NCBI GenBank assembly: GCA_963383645.1 | Contig: OY726569.1 | Coordinates: 73,820,635 to 73,884,634 of the forward strand | DNA length: 64,000 nucleotides | From: Muscardinus avellanarius | Taxonomy: Eukaryota; Chordata; Mammalia; Rodentia; Gliridae | Direction of reading: 5' to 3' | Shown: one piece after another, positions 11,485-21,621 of the stretch | Layout of the letters: each line of letters opens with the position of its first letter | Numbering within the stretch: the stretch's first letter is position 1 | Position numbers and translations under genes: made by a program | The notes under the pieces: model-generated | Database searches by the model: none | Told to the model about the DNA's origin: nothing | What the model saw: the letters and a program-made list of their open reading frames with translations, nothing else

Positions 11485-11714
11485 AGCTGGGCATGGTGGT
11501 GCACACTTGTAATCCCCGGGCTTGGGAGGCTGAAACAGGAGGACTGTGCAGGTTCGAAGCCAGCCTGAACTGAAACAGGAGGACTGTGCAGGTTCGAAGC
11601 CAGCCTCAGCTACTTAATGAGGCTCTCAGCAACTTAGACCCCGTTTTCAAATAAAATATAAAAATAGGTCTGGGAGTGTTGCCTGGAGGTAGAAAGCCTC
11701 TGGGTTCCATTCCC

Positions 11715-11717
<3 letters not shown>
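11485..11717 (+). repeat. Composite SINE, class C, with duplicated box B segment
   Basis: Head 'agctgggcatggtggtgc' to 'ccattcccagtaac'. A 36-base block holding box B is repeated with a 40-base period (11531-11566, 11571-11606). Confidence 0.92.

Positions 11718-11766
<49 letters not shown>
11718..11766. repeat. (AC)n microsatellite
   Basis: About 24 AC units at the SINE's 3' end. Confidence 0.95.
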
Positions 11767-11773
<7 letters not shown>

Positions 11774-11825
11774 ACATGTTCCCAAGTGGGCACCACCAGG
11801 ACAGCATGCATGGAGTTCTTTTTTA

Positions 11826-12052
11826 ATTTTTTTTTTTTTTTTTTTTTTTTTGTGGTACTGGGGATGAAACCCAGAGGCTTTCTACTTCCAGGCTATACTC
11901 CCAGACCTATTTTATATTTTATTTGGAAACAGGGTCTCACTAAGTTGCTGAGAGCCTTACTCAGTAGCTGAGGCTGGCTTTGAACCTGTGCGATCCTCCT
12001 TGTCTCAGCCTCCAAGCGCAGGGATTACAAGCGTGCGCCACCACGCCCAGCC
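11826..12052 (-). repeat. Composite SINE, class C
   Basis: T29 run, 'ccagaggctttctacttcc', 'ggaaacagggtctcacta', head end 'ccaccacgcccagcc'. Duplication 'tggagttcttttt' / 'tggagttctttct'. Confidence 0.93.
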
Positions 12053-12065
12053 TGGAGTTCTTTCT

Positions 12066-12799
12066 TAAAAAGAAAAGTTTGTAACCTTCAGAGTGCTTTT
12101 CTGGCCTGAGAACCCTTAACTGGTCCATTCCTATACCTCTGTTCTACTCATGTACCATCAGCACAGGGAGGCCAGGATATATATTCAAGGCCAGTCTGTT
12201 GGGATAACGGGTAGAAGTCAGCTCTTTAGGGGCTGGAACAGGATGATTTCATTATCATGATTTGGGGAGCCTGCCATCTGTCAAGTTAAATGATTCATGT
12301 AGATTCCAGTACTCAGATACTCCAATGCTCAATCTTTTCAAGAAAACATACTTTCTTTCCTTCCCCATCCCTCTTTAAGTAAGATGTATCCAGCCTAGCA
12401 TTAGGTGAGACTAAAACAAGGGAAATGTTTTAAATGATCAGGCTGTTCATTTCCAGGCACCTGTGCCTCTAGTCTAAAAGGCTGACTTTTCAAAAGCCTA
12501 AGCCTCTCTACTGGACTCACAATCTAAGACAAGAGCCATTTAAGGAATTGTGAAAGAAAGGGAACAAAAGCTGAATGCTGTGTGCCAGAAAAGTTAGCAG
12601 TGGAACGCTGATATTCCACTGTAGTTCTATAAGAAACTGGCTCACTGAGGGTATAGAGAAATGTGTAACCTAGAAGAGAGAATACACCTAGTCATGAGGC
12701 TTCAGGGAGAAACAAACACACAAAATCCAAAGATATAATATGAAGTGAAAGCAAGGAAAATTGCAAGAACAGAAAGTGAGCAAGACTAAAAGAATGTTT
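12066..12799. other. Unassigned intronic DNA
   Basis: No repeat or exon recognised. Confidence 0.5.
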
Positions 12800-12940
12800 A
12801 GCCGGGTGTGGTGGTGCAAACTTGTAATCCCAGTACTTGTGAGGCTGAGGCAGGAAGAGCACAGGTTGATGGCCAGCCTCAGCAAAATAGGACTTGGGGT
12901 GTAGCTCGGAGAAAGAATGCCCCAGGGTTCCATCTCTAGC

Positions 12941-12943
<3 letters not shown>
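12800..12943 (+). repeat. Composite SINE, class O, short linker
   Basis: 'agccgggtgtggtggtgc' to 'ccatctctagcaac'; most of the region between head and linker is deleted. Confidence 0.85.

Positions 12944-12989
<46 letters not shown>
12942..12989. repeat. (AC)n microsatellite
   Basis: About 23 AC units at the SINE's 3' end. Confidence 0.95.
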
Positions 12990-12991
<2 letters not shown>

Positions 12992-13001
12992 CAGTTTAAG
13001 T

Positions 13002-13087
13002 TACTGGGGCTGGTATGCCTGCTTAGGAGACTGAGGTGGGAGGATCACTTGGCCCAGGAGTTAGGGGCCAGCCTGACCAACATAAAA
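13002..13087 (+). repeat. Old 7SL-derived monomer (B1/proto-B1-like)
   Basis: 'gactgaggtgggaggatc', 'ggcccaggagttaggggcc', 'cagcctgaccaacata' resemble the free Alu/B1 monomer rather than the composite SINE. Confidence 0.65.
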
Positions 13088-13210
13088 CAGAGAAACATTA
13101 AAGTATTTGTTGAGATTGTTTCTGCCGATACTCAGCTAACCTAATGTCATCTGTCACCTAATCTAATGGTTTAAGTTATTAAACTTGAATAATGAAAATA
13201 TTATACTAGA

Positions 13211-13640
13211 GCCAGGCATAGTGGTGCATCTTTGTAATCCCAGCATTCGGGAGGCTGAGACCCAAGGATCACGGTTCGCAGACAGCCTCAGCTTCTTAGT
13301 GAGGCCCTTTGCAACTCACTGAGACCCTGTTTCAAAATAAAGAATAAGCCAGGCGTGGTGGCGCACGCTTGTAATCCCTGCGCTTGGGAGGCTGAAACAG
13401 GAGGATTGCACAGCTTCGAAGCCAGCCTCAGCTACTTAGTGAGGCTTTTAGCAACTTAATGAGACCCTGTTTCCAAATAAAATATAAAAAAGGTCTGGGA
13501 GTATAGCCCGGAGGTAGAAAGCCTCTGGGTTCCACCCCTAGTACCACCAAAAAAAAAAAAAAAAAGAATAAAAAATAGGACAAGGGTTGTAGCTCAGAAG
13601 TCGAATGCCCTTGGGTTCCATCCCCAGACCCGCAAAAAAC
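13211..13640 (+). repeat. Composite SINE, class A, split by a class C SINE
   Basis: Head and linker 13211-13346, tail 13564-13640 ('ataggacaagggttgtagc' to 'cagacccgc'). The inner element entered the linker at 'aaaataaagaata'. Confidence 0.92.
13347..13563 (+). repeat. Composite SINE, class C, nested
   Basis: Head 'agccaggcgtggtggcgc' to 'ctagtaccacc' and A-tail. Confidence 0.92.
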
Positions 13641-13678
13641 AAAACAAACAAACAAACAAACAAACAAACAAACAAAAC
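13634..13678. repeat. (AAAC)n microsatellite
   Basis: About 9 AAAC units formed in the outer SINE's tail. Confidence 0.92.
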
Positions 13679-13681
13679 TAG

Positions 13682-14362
13682 AAACAAACTATGTATTTAG
13701 AGCCAAAAGTAAGGATGACAGACTGTATGTAGGATTGTGAATGAAAATCTCAAAGAATGTGTGTCTGGCGAGGTCATGTCCTTGTGTCTATTGTGGCGTC
13801 AGACACACTGTGAATGCTCAGTAAACGTATGCTTTCATCTTTTAAAAGGTGGAGGGTAAAAAAGGCATGAAGTCAGGAATCATTCAGCTGGAGCTGGGAA
13901 AAAACAACTTTACTCATCTATGAATTAGTGATAAACCATGAAGCTAAATATATGAAAAAAAATCTCACTGAATGAAATACAGAAGTTTCAAACTGGTGAC
14001 TCTGGAGGAGAAGAGGTATAGTACAGATTTGTTTTATCCATACAATAAAATATAAATTTACTGCAATTACAAATAAGAAGGCTTTACATACAAGCCTATC
14101 TTTCTCTTTAAGAAAATCAGAGCCTTGGCAACACAGAGGTGCCCATAGCAATGGACTGAAGCTGAGCAGAGGCCGTGCCATTTGGATGGATGAACTGGGC
14201 TCTCCAGCTAGCCAGGTCCCACCATTCCTAACTGTGCACTCCCAGACTAGTTCACTCATTTTTGCAGCTCGCGTACTTCTAATCACATCAAGTTATGATC
14301 ATCATACAGTGAAAAGTGCTCTCTCTACTAAGAGCTCAAACATCTGATTCCTAGTTCTGACT
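13682..14362. other. Unassigned intronic DNA
   Basis: Nothing recognised except weak MIR-end similarity ('gaatgctcagtaaacg') near 13812. Confidence 0.45.
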
Positions 14363-14440
14363 CAGCTACAGAGTTGTATATGTGGTGACATATTACCGAA
14401 TCTTTAAGAATCTCAGTTTCCTCATCTGCGAAAGGAAGAA
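14363..14440 (+). repeat. MIR-like remnant
   Basis: 'aagaatctcagtttcctcat' preceded by a decayed 'tgtggtgacatattac' matches the MIR core 'gtgtgacc...ctcagtttcctcatctg'. Confidence 0.5.
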
Positions 14441-14443
14441 TCT

Positions 14444-14660
14444 GAGCCGGGCGTTGGTGACATACTCCTATAATCCCAGGACTTGGGAAGCAGGAGAACT
14501 GCAAATTCACAGCCATCCTCAGCAACTTAGCAAGACCTTCTACAACTTAGTGAGATTCTGTTTCAAAATGAAAATAGTAAAATGGGGCTGGAAGTGCAGC
14601 TCAGAGGTAGAATGCCTCTGGGTTCAATCTCCAGTACTACCAAAAAAAAAAAAAAAAAAA
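14444..14660 (+). repeat. Composite SINE, class O
   Basis: 'gccgggcgttggtgacat' to 'ccagtactacc' with A18. Confidence 0.88.
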
Positions 14661-15095
14661 GTGAAGTAAGAGTGTACAAAATGATCCCTATTAGCTCTGT
14701 GATTAGAATTCACCTACAGTGGGGGCAAAAACATGCAGAAGACACAAAGTCTTACTTCATACTTTATTCAGAGTCTAATTTCTTGAAAAGTTCATTTCAT
14801 TTTGAAACTAATGAACTGCCCCAGTGAACCTAGTGATAGCCTAAAAGGAAGCACAGACACTCTGGTCCAATATCTGAATCCATCTGTGCAGCTTGATTAA
14901 CCCTTTGTAACTAAAAGCCAGAAGGCTGCCTCAGATAGATGGGATTATTTACTGCTTTTCTTGTACATGTTCATTCCTATCATGAAAATTCTCAGCTTCT
15001 TCTCTACAATGGTTATCCAGCTTATGACTAAATAAAGAGTTGCAGAAAACAGAGCCTCAGGCTATAGGCATCTCAGAGTATACACAAATATAAGG
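14661..15095. other. Unassigned intronic DNA
   Basis: Nothing recognised. Confidence 0.5.
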
Positions 15096-15096
15096 A

Positions 15097-15228
15097 CCAA
15101 CTGGGTATTGTGGTGCATGCCTGTATCCTAGCTACTTAAGAGGCTGAGGCAGAAGCATATCAAGTTCAAGGACAGCATGGCCAACATAGCAAGTCCCTCC
15201 TCCCATCCCCATCATATAAAAATGAAGA
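15097..15228 (+). repeat. Old 7SL-derived monomer (B1-like)
   Basis: 'actgggtattgtggtgcatg', 'aggctgaggcagaagc', 'gacagcatggccaacatag'; no tRNA-like tail. Confidence 0.65.
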
Positions 15229-15359
15229 CCAATATAAAGAAAAGGTAGACCATGCAGATCATACTGAACTGTGGTAGATGCTGTTTAGTCCTGTGTGTGA
15301 AAAGTCCAGGACTGGGATATATTTGAGCTCTTGTGCAACACTTAAAAAACTATAGCTTC
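15229..15359. other. Unassigned intronic DNA
   Basis: Nothing recognised. Confidence 0.4.
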
Positions 15360-15548
15360 AGCTAGGCGTGATGGCACATGCCTGTCAGCTCAGTATTTGG
15401 TAGGCTGAGACAGGAGGATTGAAGGTTCAAGGACAGTCTCAGCAAGCAGTGAGGCTCTCCTCAACCTAGTGAGACCCTGTTTCAAAACAAAAACAGGGAT
15501 GGGGGTGTAGCTCAGAGGTAGACTGCCCCTGGGCATTCAACCCCAGTG
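15360..15548 (+). repeat. Composite SINE, class O
   Basis: 'agctaggcgtgatggcac' to 'gcattcaaccccagtgac'. Confidence 0.87.
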
Positions 15549-15567
15549 ACAGACAGACAGACAGAAA

Positions 15568-15616
<49 letters not shown>
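15547..15616. repeat. (GACA)n(CA)n microsatellite
   Basis: Four GACA units then about 22 CA units at the SINE's 3' end. Confidence 0.95.
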
Positions 15617-15618
<2 letters not shown>

Positions 15619-15853
15619 CTTTAATGCAAATCCATTATTTAATTCATCCTCCCCAAAGTCCCTGCAAGTTGAACAGGAAAAGTATTTATCAATTCCGATT
15701 TGAAGTTGGAGGACCATTACACCTAGAAAGCTGAATACCATGCAATGATCTAAGCACTAAAGATTTATTTCAACAAATATATACTTTGCTCTCACTGGAT
15801 ATCAGAATTTAGAGAAAAGACAATAATAGATTAGCTATATTTCTTTTTTCTCT

Positions 15854-16005
15854 GAGCTGCCCTCTCATCTCTATTTTATTTTGAAACAGTCTCACTAAAT
15901 TGCTGAGGGCCTCACTAAGTTGGTGAGGCTAGTCTTGAACCTGTAATCCTCCTATCTCACCCTCCCAAGTACTGGGTTACAGGCCTGTGGCACCACAGCT
16001 GGCTA
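15854..16005 (-). repeat. Composite SINE, class O, tRNA-like half truncated
   Basis: 'ctgagctgccctctcatc' to 'gcaccacagctggct'. Confidence 0.78.
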
Positions 16006-16018
16006 AAAGACTATGGCT

Positions 16019-16166
16019 TTTTTTTTTTTTTTTTTTTTTGTACTGGGGATTGAACTCAGGGGCACTCTACTTCTGAGCTATACCCCTGGACCTTTTTATT
16101 TAAATTTTGAAACAAGGTCTTACTAAGTTGCTAGAGTTGGTCTTGAAACCTAAAATCCACCTGTCT
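16019..16166 (-). repeat. Composite SINE, class O, head truncated
   Basis: T19, 'gtactggggattgaactc' to 'aaaatccacctgtctca'. Confidence 0.8.
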
Positions 16167-16170
16167 CAAA

Positions 16171-16266
16171 CAAGCTGAGAGTGCTGGTGCATGCCTGTAA
16201 TTCCATTACTTTGTAGGCTGAGACAGGAGGATTTTCAGGTTCAAGTCCAGCCTCAACAACTTATAC
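16171..16266 (+). repeat. SINE fragment, 7SL-like half
   Basis: 'gctgagagtgctggtgcatg' to 'ccagcctcaacaactta', converging on a minus copy. Confidence 0.72.
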
Positions 16267-16483
16267 CTTTTTTTTTTTGAGGTACTAGTGATTGAAACCA
16301 AGGATATTCTATCTCCGAGCTACACCCCCATCCCTATTCTTTTATTCTTTATTTTGAAACAAGGTCTCACTAAATTGTGGAGGGTCTCATAAAGTAGCTG
16401 AGGCTGGCTGTGAACCTGGATCCTTCTGTCTCTGCCTCCCAAATACTAGGATTATAAGCACACACCACACTCAGCTAAGCCAA
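16267..16483 (-). repeat. Composite SINE, class O/A
   Basis: 'gaggtactagtgattgaaac' to 'ccacactcagct'. Confidence 0.85.
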
Positions 16484-16774
16484 TTATTTTTCATAGCAGA
16501 CAATCATCTTTTCTGTTGTGAATATGATTGGCTCATCTCTAGAAACAAATTGCCTACAGTATCAAATAGGCAAATAATAACAAAGTCATTTAGGTGGTAT
16601 GGCCTCTCCTGAAGACAACATTTATTTAACTGAGGCCATCTAGTGGTCTCCAGTGCAAATCTCTACTAGTAGGACCTAGGACTTCACTGGAGTATAAATT
16701 TTGAATTTGGACATATATTCTCTAACTATAAAGAGGGAAACCTCTGTCTTGGAAAACTTAAAAAAAAATATCAT
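16484..16774. other. Unassigned intronic DNA
   Basis: Nothing recognised. Confidence 0.4.
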
Positions 16775-16986
16775 TGAGCCAGGCATGGTGGCGCATGCTT
16801 GTAATCCCTGCGCTTGGGAGGCTGAGACAGGAGGATCACACAGGTTCAAAGCCAGCCTCAGCTACTTAGTGAGGCTCTCAGCAACTTAGTGAGACCCTGT
16901 TTCCAAATAAAATATAAAATAGGGCTGGGAGTGTAGCCTGGAGGTAGAAAGCCTCTGGGTTCCACCCTCAGTACCACACACAAAAC
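16775..16986 (+). repeat. Composite SINE, class C
   Basis: 'gagccaggcatggtggcgc' to 'cctcagtaccacacac'. Confidence 0.92.
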
Positions 16987-17141
16987 AATATATTCTCATC
17001 TATCAACATGCAATTCAATTCAACAAGTGTTTGTTCTGCTCTTGATACATATACTAATCCTTGAACTATATTAGGGAGTTTCTAACAACCTTAGTCTAGG
17101 AAGAAAAATCCAAATTTCTTGCCTCTAAAAAGCCAGCTTTG

Positions 17142-17368
17142 GCCAGGCATGGTGGCACACGCTTGTAATCCCAGCACTTGGGAAGATGAGATAAGAGGAT
17201 TGCACAGGTTTGAAGCCAGCCTCAGCTACTTAGTGAGGTTCTCAGCCACTTAGTGAGACCCTGTTTCCAAATAAAATACAAAATAGTCTGGGAGTATAGC
17301 CTGGACATAAACACCCCTGGGTTCCACCCCCAGTACCACCAAAAAAAAAAAAAAAAAAAAAAAAAAAA
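17142..17368 (+). repeat. Composite SINE, class C
   Basis: Full-length with A29. Flanking duplication 'aaaagccagcttt' (17128-17141) / 'aaaagccggctttt' (from 17365). Confidence 0.93.
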
Positions 17369-17379
17369 AGCCGGCTTTT

Positions 17380-17916
17380 GGAACTTTTCATTTTATGTTT
17401 ATTTTATGCCTCTTACCTCAAAATAACTCTAAAGAGGTATGGGACAGCCTGTGAGAATGGTATGTACAAATCTAACATAGTTGTTGGGTCCAAAGATGAG
17501 AATACCAAGCACTAGCAAAAGACTAGAGTTTTTCTTTTTCTCCAATCTGGATGTTAAGTTGCAATAAAATTGGTTATCCTTGAGAAGAAAAAAAAACTAT
17601 TTATTTGATCAATCTTTCCCTATATTTGTTTTTACTCAGATAAGTTACTCAGACAACCCCAACTAGTCACTGAAACCCATTTCAGAAATTCTATGGCCAA
17701 ACAGAGTGCAAGAATGCCAAGTATGTTTTTAAACTGCCAGCTTTAGATCAACATCAGTATCCCATTCCCTGTGGCACTGAGAAAAGGCTGGAAACTCACA
17801 GCGTGAGCTCTCCATTCCCAGTTGTGATTCTGGCGGTAAAAACAAATAGAGCAGCACCTGGCTCTCTCTCAAACAAAGCCACTTAGACCATTTCATCCAA
17901 GAAAAAGATATCCTCT
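17380..17916. other. Unassigned intronic DNA
   Basis: Nothing recognised. Confidence 0.5.
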
Positions 17917-17917
17917 T

Positions 17918-18120
17918 GAGCCGGGCGTGGTGGTGCACGCTTGTCATCCCCGCACTTGGGAGGCAGAGACAGGAGGATCGTGCAGGTTTGAAGCCAGCCT
18001 CGCTGGCTTAAGAGACCCTGTTTCCAAATAAAAATATAAAATAGGTCTGGGATTGTAGCCCGGAGGTAGAAGGGTTTCCAGGAACCCCAGTACCACCAAA
18101 AAAAAAAAAAAAAAAAAAAA
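17918..18120 (+). repeat. Composite SINE, class B
   Basis: 'gagccgggcgtggtggtgc', 'ccagcctcgctggcttaag', tail 'gggtttccaggaacccc', A24. Confidence 0.93.
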
Positions 18121-18194
18121 GTCCTCTCAAAAGGCCATTTGAGATACATATATCTTGGATGGTACTCTTAACAGTGTTTGATTCACCACTACAT

Positions 18195-18411
18195 TTTTTT
18201 TTTTTTTTTTTGCAGGCCTGGAGATGGAACCCAGGGGCATTTTACCTCCGAGCTACACCCCCTGCCCTATTTTTTATTCTTTATTTTGAAACCGGGTCTC
18301 ACTGAGTTGCAGAGGGCCTCACTAAGTAGCTGAGGCTGTCCGTGAACCGCAATCCTCTGGTCTTAGCCTCCCGAATGCTGGGATTACAAGTGTGTGCCAC
18401 CACGCCCGGCT
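18195..18411 (-). repeat. Composite SINE, class A
   Basis: T18, 'gcaggcctggagatggaac' to 'cacgcccggct'. Duplication 'caccactacattttt' / 'taccactgcatttta'. Confidence 0.93.
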
Positions 18412-18432
18412 ACCACTGCATTTTAATGATAC

Positions 18433-18455
18433 AAAAAAAAAAAAAAAAAAAAAAA
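18433..18455. repeat. Poly-A tract
   Basis: A22 just after the previous SINE's duplication. Confidence 0.9.
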
Positions 18456-18790
18456 CCACAGTAAAACTGTCTCTCAGTGGTAGACTATCTTCCATGGATT
18501 ACTTCGTTTTTTGGAACTGGTACATTCTTAGAACTAAATCTGTTAAAAAAAATGTGGCAAAACTGGGTTGCTCGGATCCATGCTGTAGGTAGCTTTGTTT
18601 ATAATGTGTGCCTCCTAGGTACACATTACCTAGGTACCTCTCTGGCAACTTAGATAAAGAAACTCACTATAAAACCAGAAAGTATCTAGATATTTGCTGC
18701 TGGTCCTCAATGTTTCTAGTGGACAATGTGCTGTAGAGAAAGAGATCAGTACACAAGGGTGCAGGGAGGCAATAGGTAGAAGGCACTTAC

Positions 18791-19004
18791 CTGGTCACGG
18801 TCTCCTGCAAAACAGCAGCTTTTCATGGTGCATGAGTTGAAGTATCCCTGATTGTCAAACTGGAATACAGGCAGGCGGGAGTGAATGTCATAAAGCACAG
18901 GGGGCAGGCGACGCCGCAAGGCCAAGAGCTGGGTCCCATTGCTGTTGAATCGCACACTCATGGCACTTTGGAGGGATAGGTTGCCACCGTAGCGCAAGAG
19001 AGAA
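18791..19004 (-). CDS. DCAF5: DCAF5 internal exon e (mid-propeller, ends in phase 0)
   Basis: A 214-nt exon with acceptor 'gctttccag' (AG at 19006-19005) and donor 'gtaagt' from 18790. The first base completes Ser; then SLLRYGGNLSLQSAMSVRFN, an Arg-rich 'LALRRRLPPVLYDIHSR', 'FDNQGYFNSCTMKSCCFAGD' and RDQ, ending exactly at a codon boundary. The next exon should begin with the strand reading YILSGSDD... but is not in the window. About residues 222-293. An antisense SINE (19151-19359) sits about 150 bp upstream of the acceptor. Confidence 0.95.
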
Positions 19005-19150
19005 CTGGAAAGCAGAAAGCACAGGGATCAGGCAGGCTGGACAAAACCTGAAAAACATACTTAATTTATCTCTTTATATATGCCCAGGACTGCCTTTTAA
19101 GCTTGTATATAATCATTCCAGCAAAAGAATATTTCTATAGAGTAGTTAGA

Positions 19151-19359
19151 ACATAGGTGGGCATGCCTGGGATTACACATGCCTGTAATCCTAGCACTTG
19201 GGAGGCTGAAACAGGAAGGCTGCAGATTTGAAGCCAGCCTCAGCAATTCAGTGAGGCTCTCAGTAACTTAGCAAGATCCTGTTTCCAAATTAAAAAAAAA
19301 AAATAGGGTTGGGGGTTTAGCTTGGCAGTAGAATGTCACTAGGTTTATTCTCCAGTAAC
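19151..19359 (+). repeat. Composite SINE, class O/C, antisense to DCAF5
   Basis: 'gtgggcatgcctgggatt' to 'ttctccagtaacatac'. About 150 bp upstream of the exon e acceptor. Confidence 0.85.
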
Positions 19360-19376
19360 ATACACACACACACACA

Positions 19377-19409
<33 letters not shown>

Positions 19410-19420
19410 GTACACACAAA
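19360..19420. repeat. (CA)n microsatellite
   Basis: CA units with two TA interruptions at the SINE's 3' end. Confidence 0.95.
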
Positions 19421-19461
19421 GTAAGAAGGTAATAATGAGGATAAGAATTGATCCTTGGTAG

Positions 19462-19681
19462 TCAGGCGTGGTGGTACATGCTTATAATCCCAGCGCTTGG
19501 GAGGCTGAGACAGGATGATCGCATGGGTTCGAAGCTAGCCTCAGCTACTTAGTGAGGATCTCAGCAACTTAGTGAGACCCTGTTTCCAAAAAAAGTATTT
19601 AAAAAGGTCTGGGAGTATAGCCCAGAGGTAGAAAAGCCCCTGGGTTCCACCCCCAGGACCACAAAAAAAAAAAAAAAAAAA
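19462..19681 (+). repeat. Composite SINE, class C, very recent
   Basis: Flanked by a perfect 19-bp duplication 'aagaattgatccttggtag' (19443-19461, 19682-19700). Confidence 0.95.
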
Positions 19682-19700
19682 AAGAATTGATCCTTGGTAG

Positions 19701-19868
19701 CCAGGCATGGTGATGCAAACCTATAATCCCAGTACACCGAGAGGCTGAGACAGGAAGATCACAGGTTCAAGGAGAGCCTTGGCAAGTAGTGAGATCATGT
19801 TTCAAAGTTGAAATAAAAAATAATATAAGTAAAATAGGGTTGGGGGGTATAACTTAAGAAGTAGAATG
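19701..19868 (+). repeat. Composite SINE, class O, split by the L1 (left part)
   Basis: 'ccaggcatggtgatgcaaac' through the linker to 'aagaagtagaatg', where L1 begins. The tail resumes at 28270. Confidence 0.87.
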
Positions 19869-20117
19869 TGGGGAAGATGGCGACTGAGAAAAACAGTGTT
19901 TATGAGTTCTGCTAACAATCGATCTCCATTGCCACAAAATCAGCAATTTGATAGCCAGAAAACACCATCAGCAGAGAAATAAAAACTGTAAATACAAGGG
20001 ACAGAGAAAAAGAAGGCTAGGAGAACAACCTGAGACCAGAAAAGAAACCAGCCCACATTGAGGCGGTGGAGCCATGCTGGGACCATAATGCCTCGCAGCA
20101 TCAGGCTCCAGAGAAGA

Positions 20118-20536
20118 AAGGGACTCAGAACGGAGCTCAAACCAGGAAAGAAATACGCCAGCCTCATGGCTGAGGGTGCAGCAACAGCGCCATATTGTCA
20201 GCAGGGGCGGCGAGTTCACTGCGCCCGCGAGAGCTCCAGATCAGCGCACTCAACAACCCACCAGGCTCCAGAGAAGAAAGGTAAACAAGAAGCTGAAGTG
20301 AGCAGCTGTGGATCATTCGGGTATAATTCAGCAGTTTTTTAAGTGCAAAGAACGTCTAAAACTCCCAGTGGTCAAGCTCATCACGGCCTCCAGGGACTCA
20401 GAATGGAGCTCAAAACCAGAAAGAAATACACCAGCCTCACGCCTGCCGGGGGCAAGGCAGCAGCGCCTTATTGCCAGAGGCGGCAGCGAGTTCACCGCAC
20501 CTATGACAGCTCCAGCTCAGCGCACTCAATAACCAT
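20118..20536 (+). repeat. Tandem repeats in the L1 5'UTR
   Basis: Block one (from 'gactcagaacggagctc' near 20121) recurs from 'gactcagaatggagctc' near 20396; both continue to 'gagttcac' and 'cagcgcactcaa'. Period about 275 bases. A second pair, 'tctgagattttgcag' (20660) and 'tctgagactttgcaat' (about 20793), follows. This recalls the tandem monomers of mouse L1 promoters. Confidence 0.75.
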
Positions 20537-20927
20537 AAATGAAATTGTGTCCCCTAAAGGAGAAATCCCAGTACGGCACCGCGTTTTTTTATTCACCCAC
20601 ACAGGCCTCCATTTCCTGTGCACACCCCTAGGAACTTGCGCAGCTTTGAAAATTTCCCTAGGTCTGAGATTTTGCAGTCCAACCCAGTGAAGGAGTTGCA
20701 GTGGCAGAGATATCACACCCTAGTCGCAGCTCCCCATGGGAAAACACCCAGCCTGGTACCCCCATGGTCTCACGCAGCCTCGATTACCTGGGTCTGAGAC
20801 TTTGCAATACAACCCAGTAAAGGAGTAGTGGTGACTGAGATTACCACAGACTCGAGATCCAGAGCACCCTAAGTGAAGTCGTAGTGACCCAGGGAAGAAC
20901 CCAGAGAAGGCACAAACTTATGAAATC

Positions 20928-21590
20928 ATGGGAAAGAGGAATAACAATGGAGCAATGAATGCCCATAACCCCACAACATCAGAACCTGATAACACAGAAA
21001 TTCAGAGATCTCCAGAAGATCAAATCAGGAATACAACTGTAGAAATAACACAGGACTTTAGAAAATAATTTAGAGAGAGTCTAAATGAAATAAAGGGTGT
21101 AATCATTGAAGTAAAGGCATCAATTCAAACTATAAACAACTGATTAGACCACATTGAGAATAGAATCTCGTTCCTAGAAGATATCACTCCAAAAATGAAC
21201 ACATAGTTTACAATTTAGAAAAAAAAAAATCCGACAGCAGGAATTTGACATTGAAAAAATATGGGCCCATTCTAAGAGAGCTAACCTAAGAATAATTGGA
21301 ATAGAGGAGGGAAAAGAAGGTGAAACCAAAGGGATCAATAATTAACATATTCCAAACTCTTAAAGAAAACAATTTCCAGCCAAAAAATTTCTACCCAGCA
21401 AAACTATCAAATAAGATGGGGAAATAAGAAGCTTCCATGACAAACAGAAACTGAAGGAATTTATATCTTCAAAACCAGCGCTAGAGAAAACACTCAAGGA
21501 GATTAACTATAAAGAAGAAATAGGTAATACATGCCAGAACCAAAGAAACAAGATTTTCCATCCTGCAGACAATGAAGAGAAGAAGAATAA
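20928..21590 (+). pseudogene. L1 ORF1 remnant (host L1)
   Basis: Starts ATGGGAAAGAGG. Compared with the intact ORF1 in the nested element it has early stop codons (for example the TAG near 21070) and lacks about 265 bases of the middle (jump near 21345 from 'gggatcaataat' to 'atattccaaactc'), removing much of the RNA-binding domain. It extends past the point where the nested ORF1 stops, with a Lys-rich end. Confidence 0.85.
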
Positions 21591-21621
21591 ACAGTATCTC
21601 AAACAGAAATAAAATCTTAAC

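Noticed and set aside
13918..14286. 122-codon minus-strand open frame, tested as a downstream DCAF5 exon
   Set aside because: The translation does not resemble the DCAF5 region after exon e (expected to start YILSGSDD...), and no suitable acceptor precedes it.
18610..18645. Palindromic 'cctaggtaca...ttacctaggtacc' near exon e as a regulatory site
   Set aside because: Short, AT-rich imperfect repeat with no matching known motif or position; no support for function.
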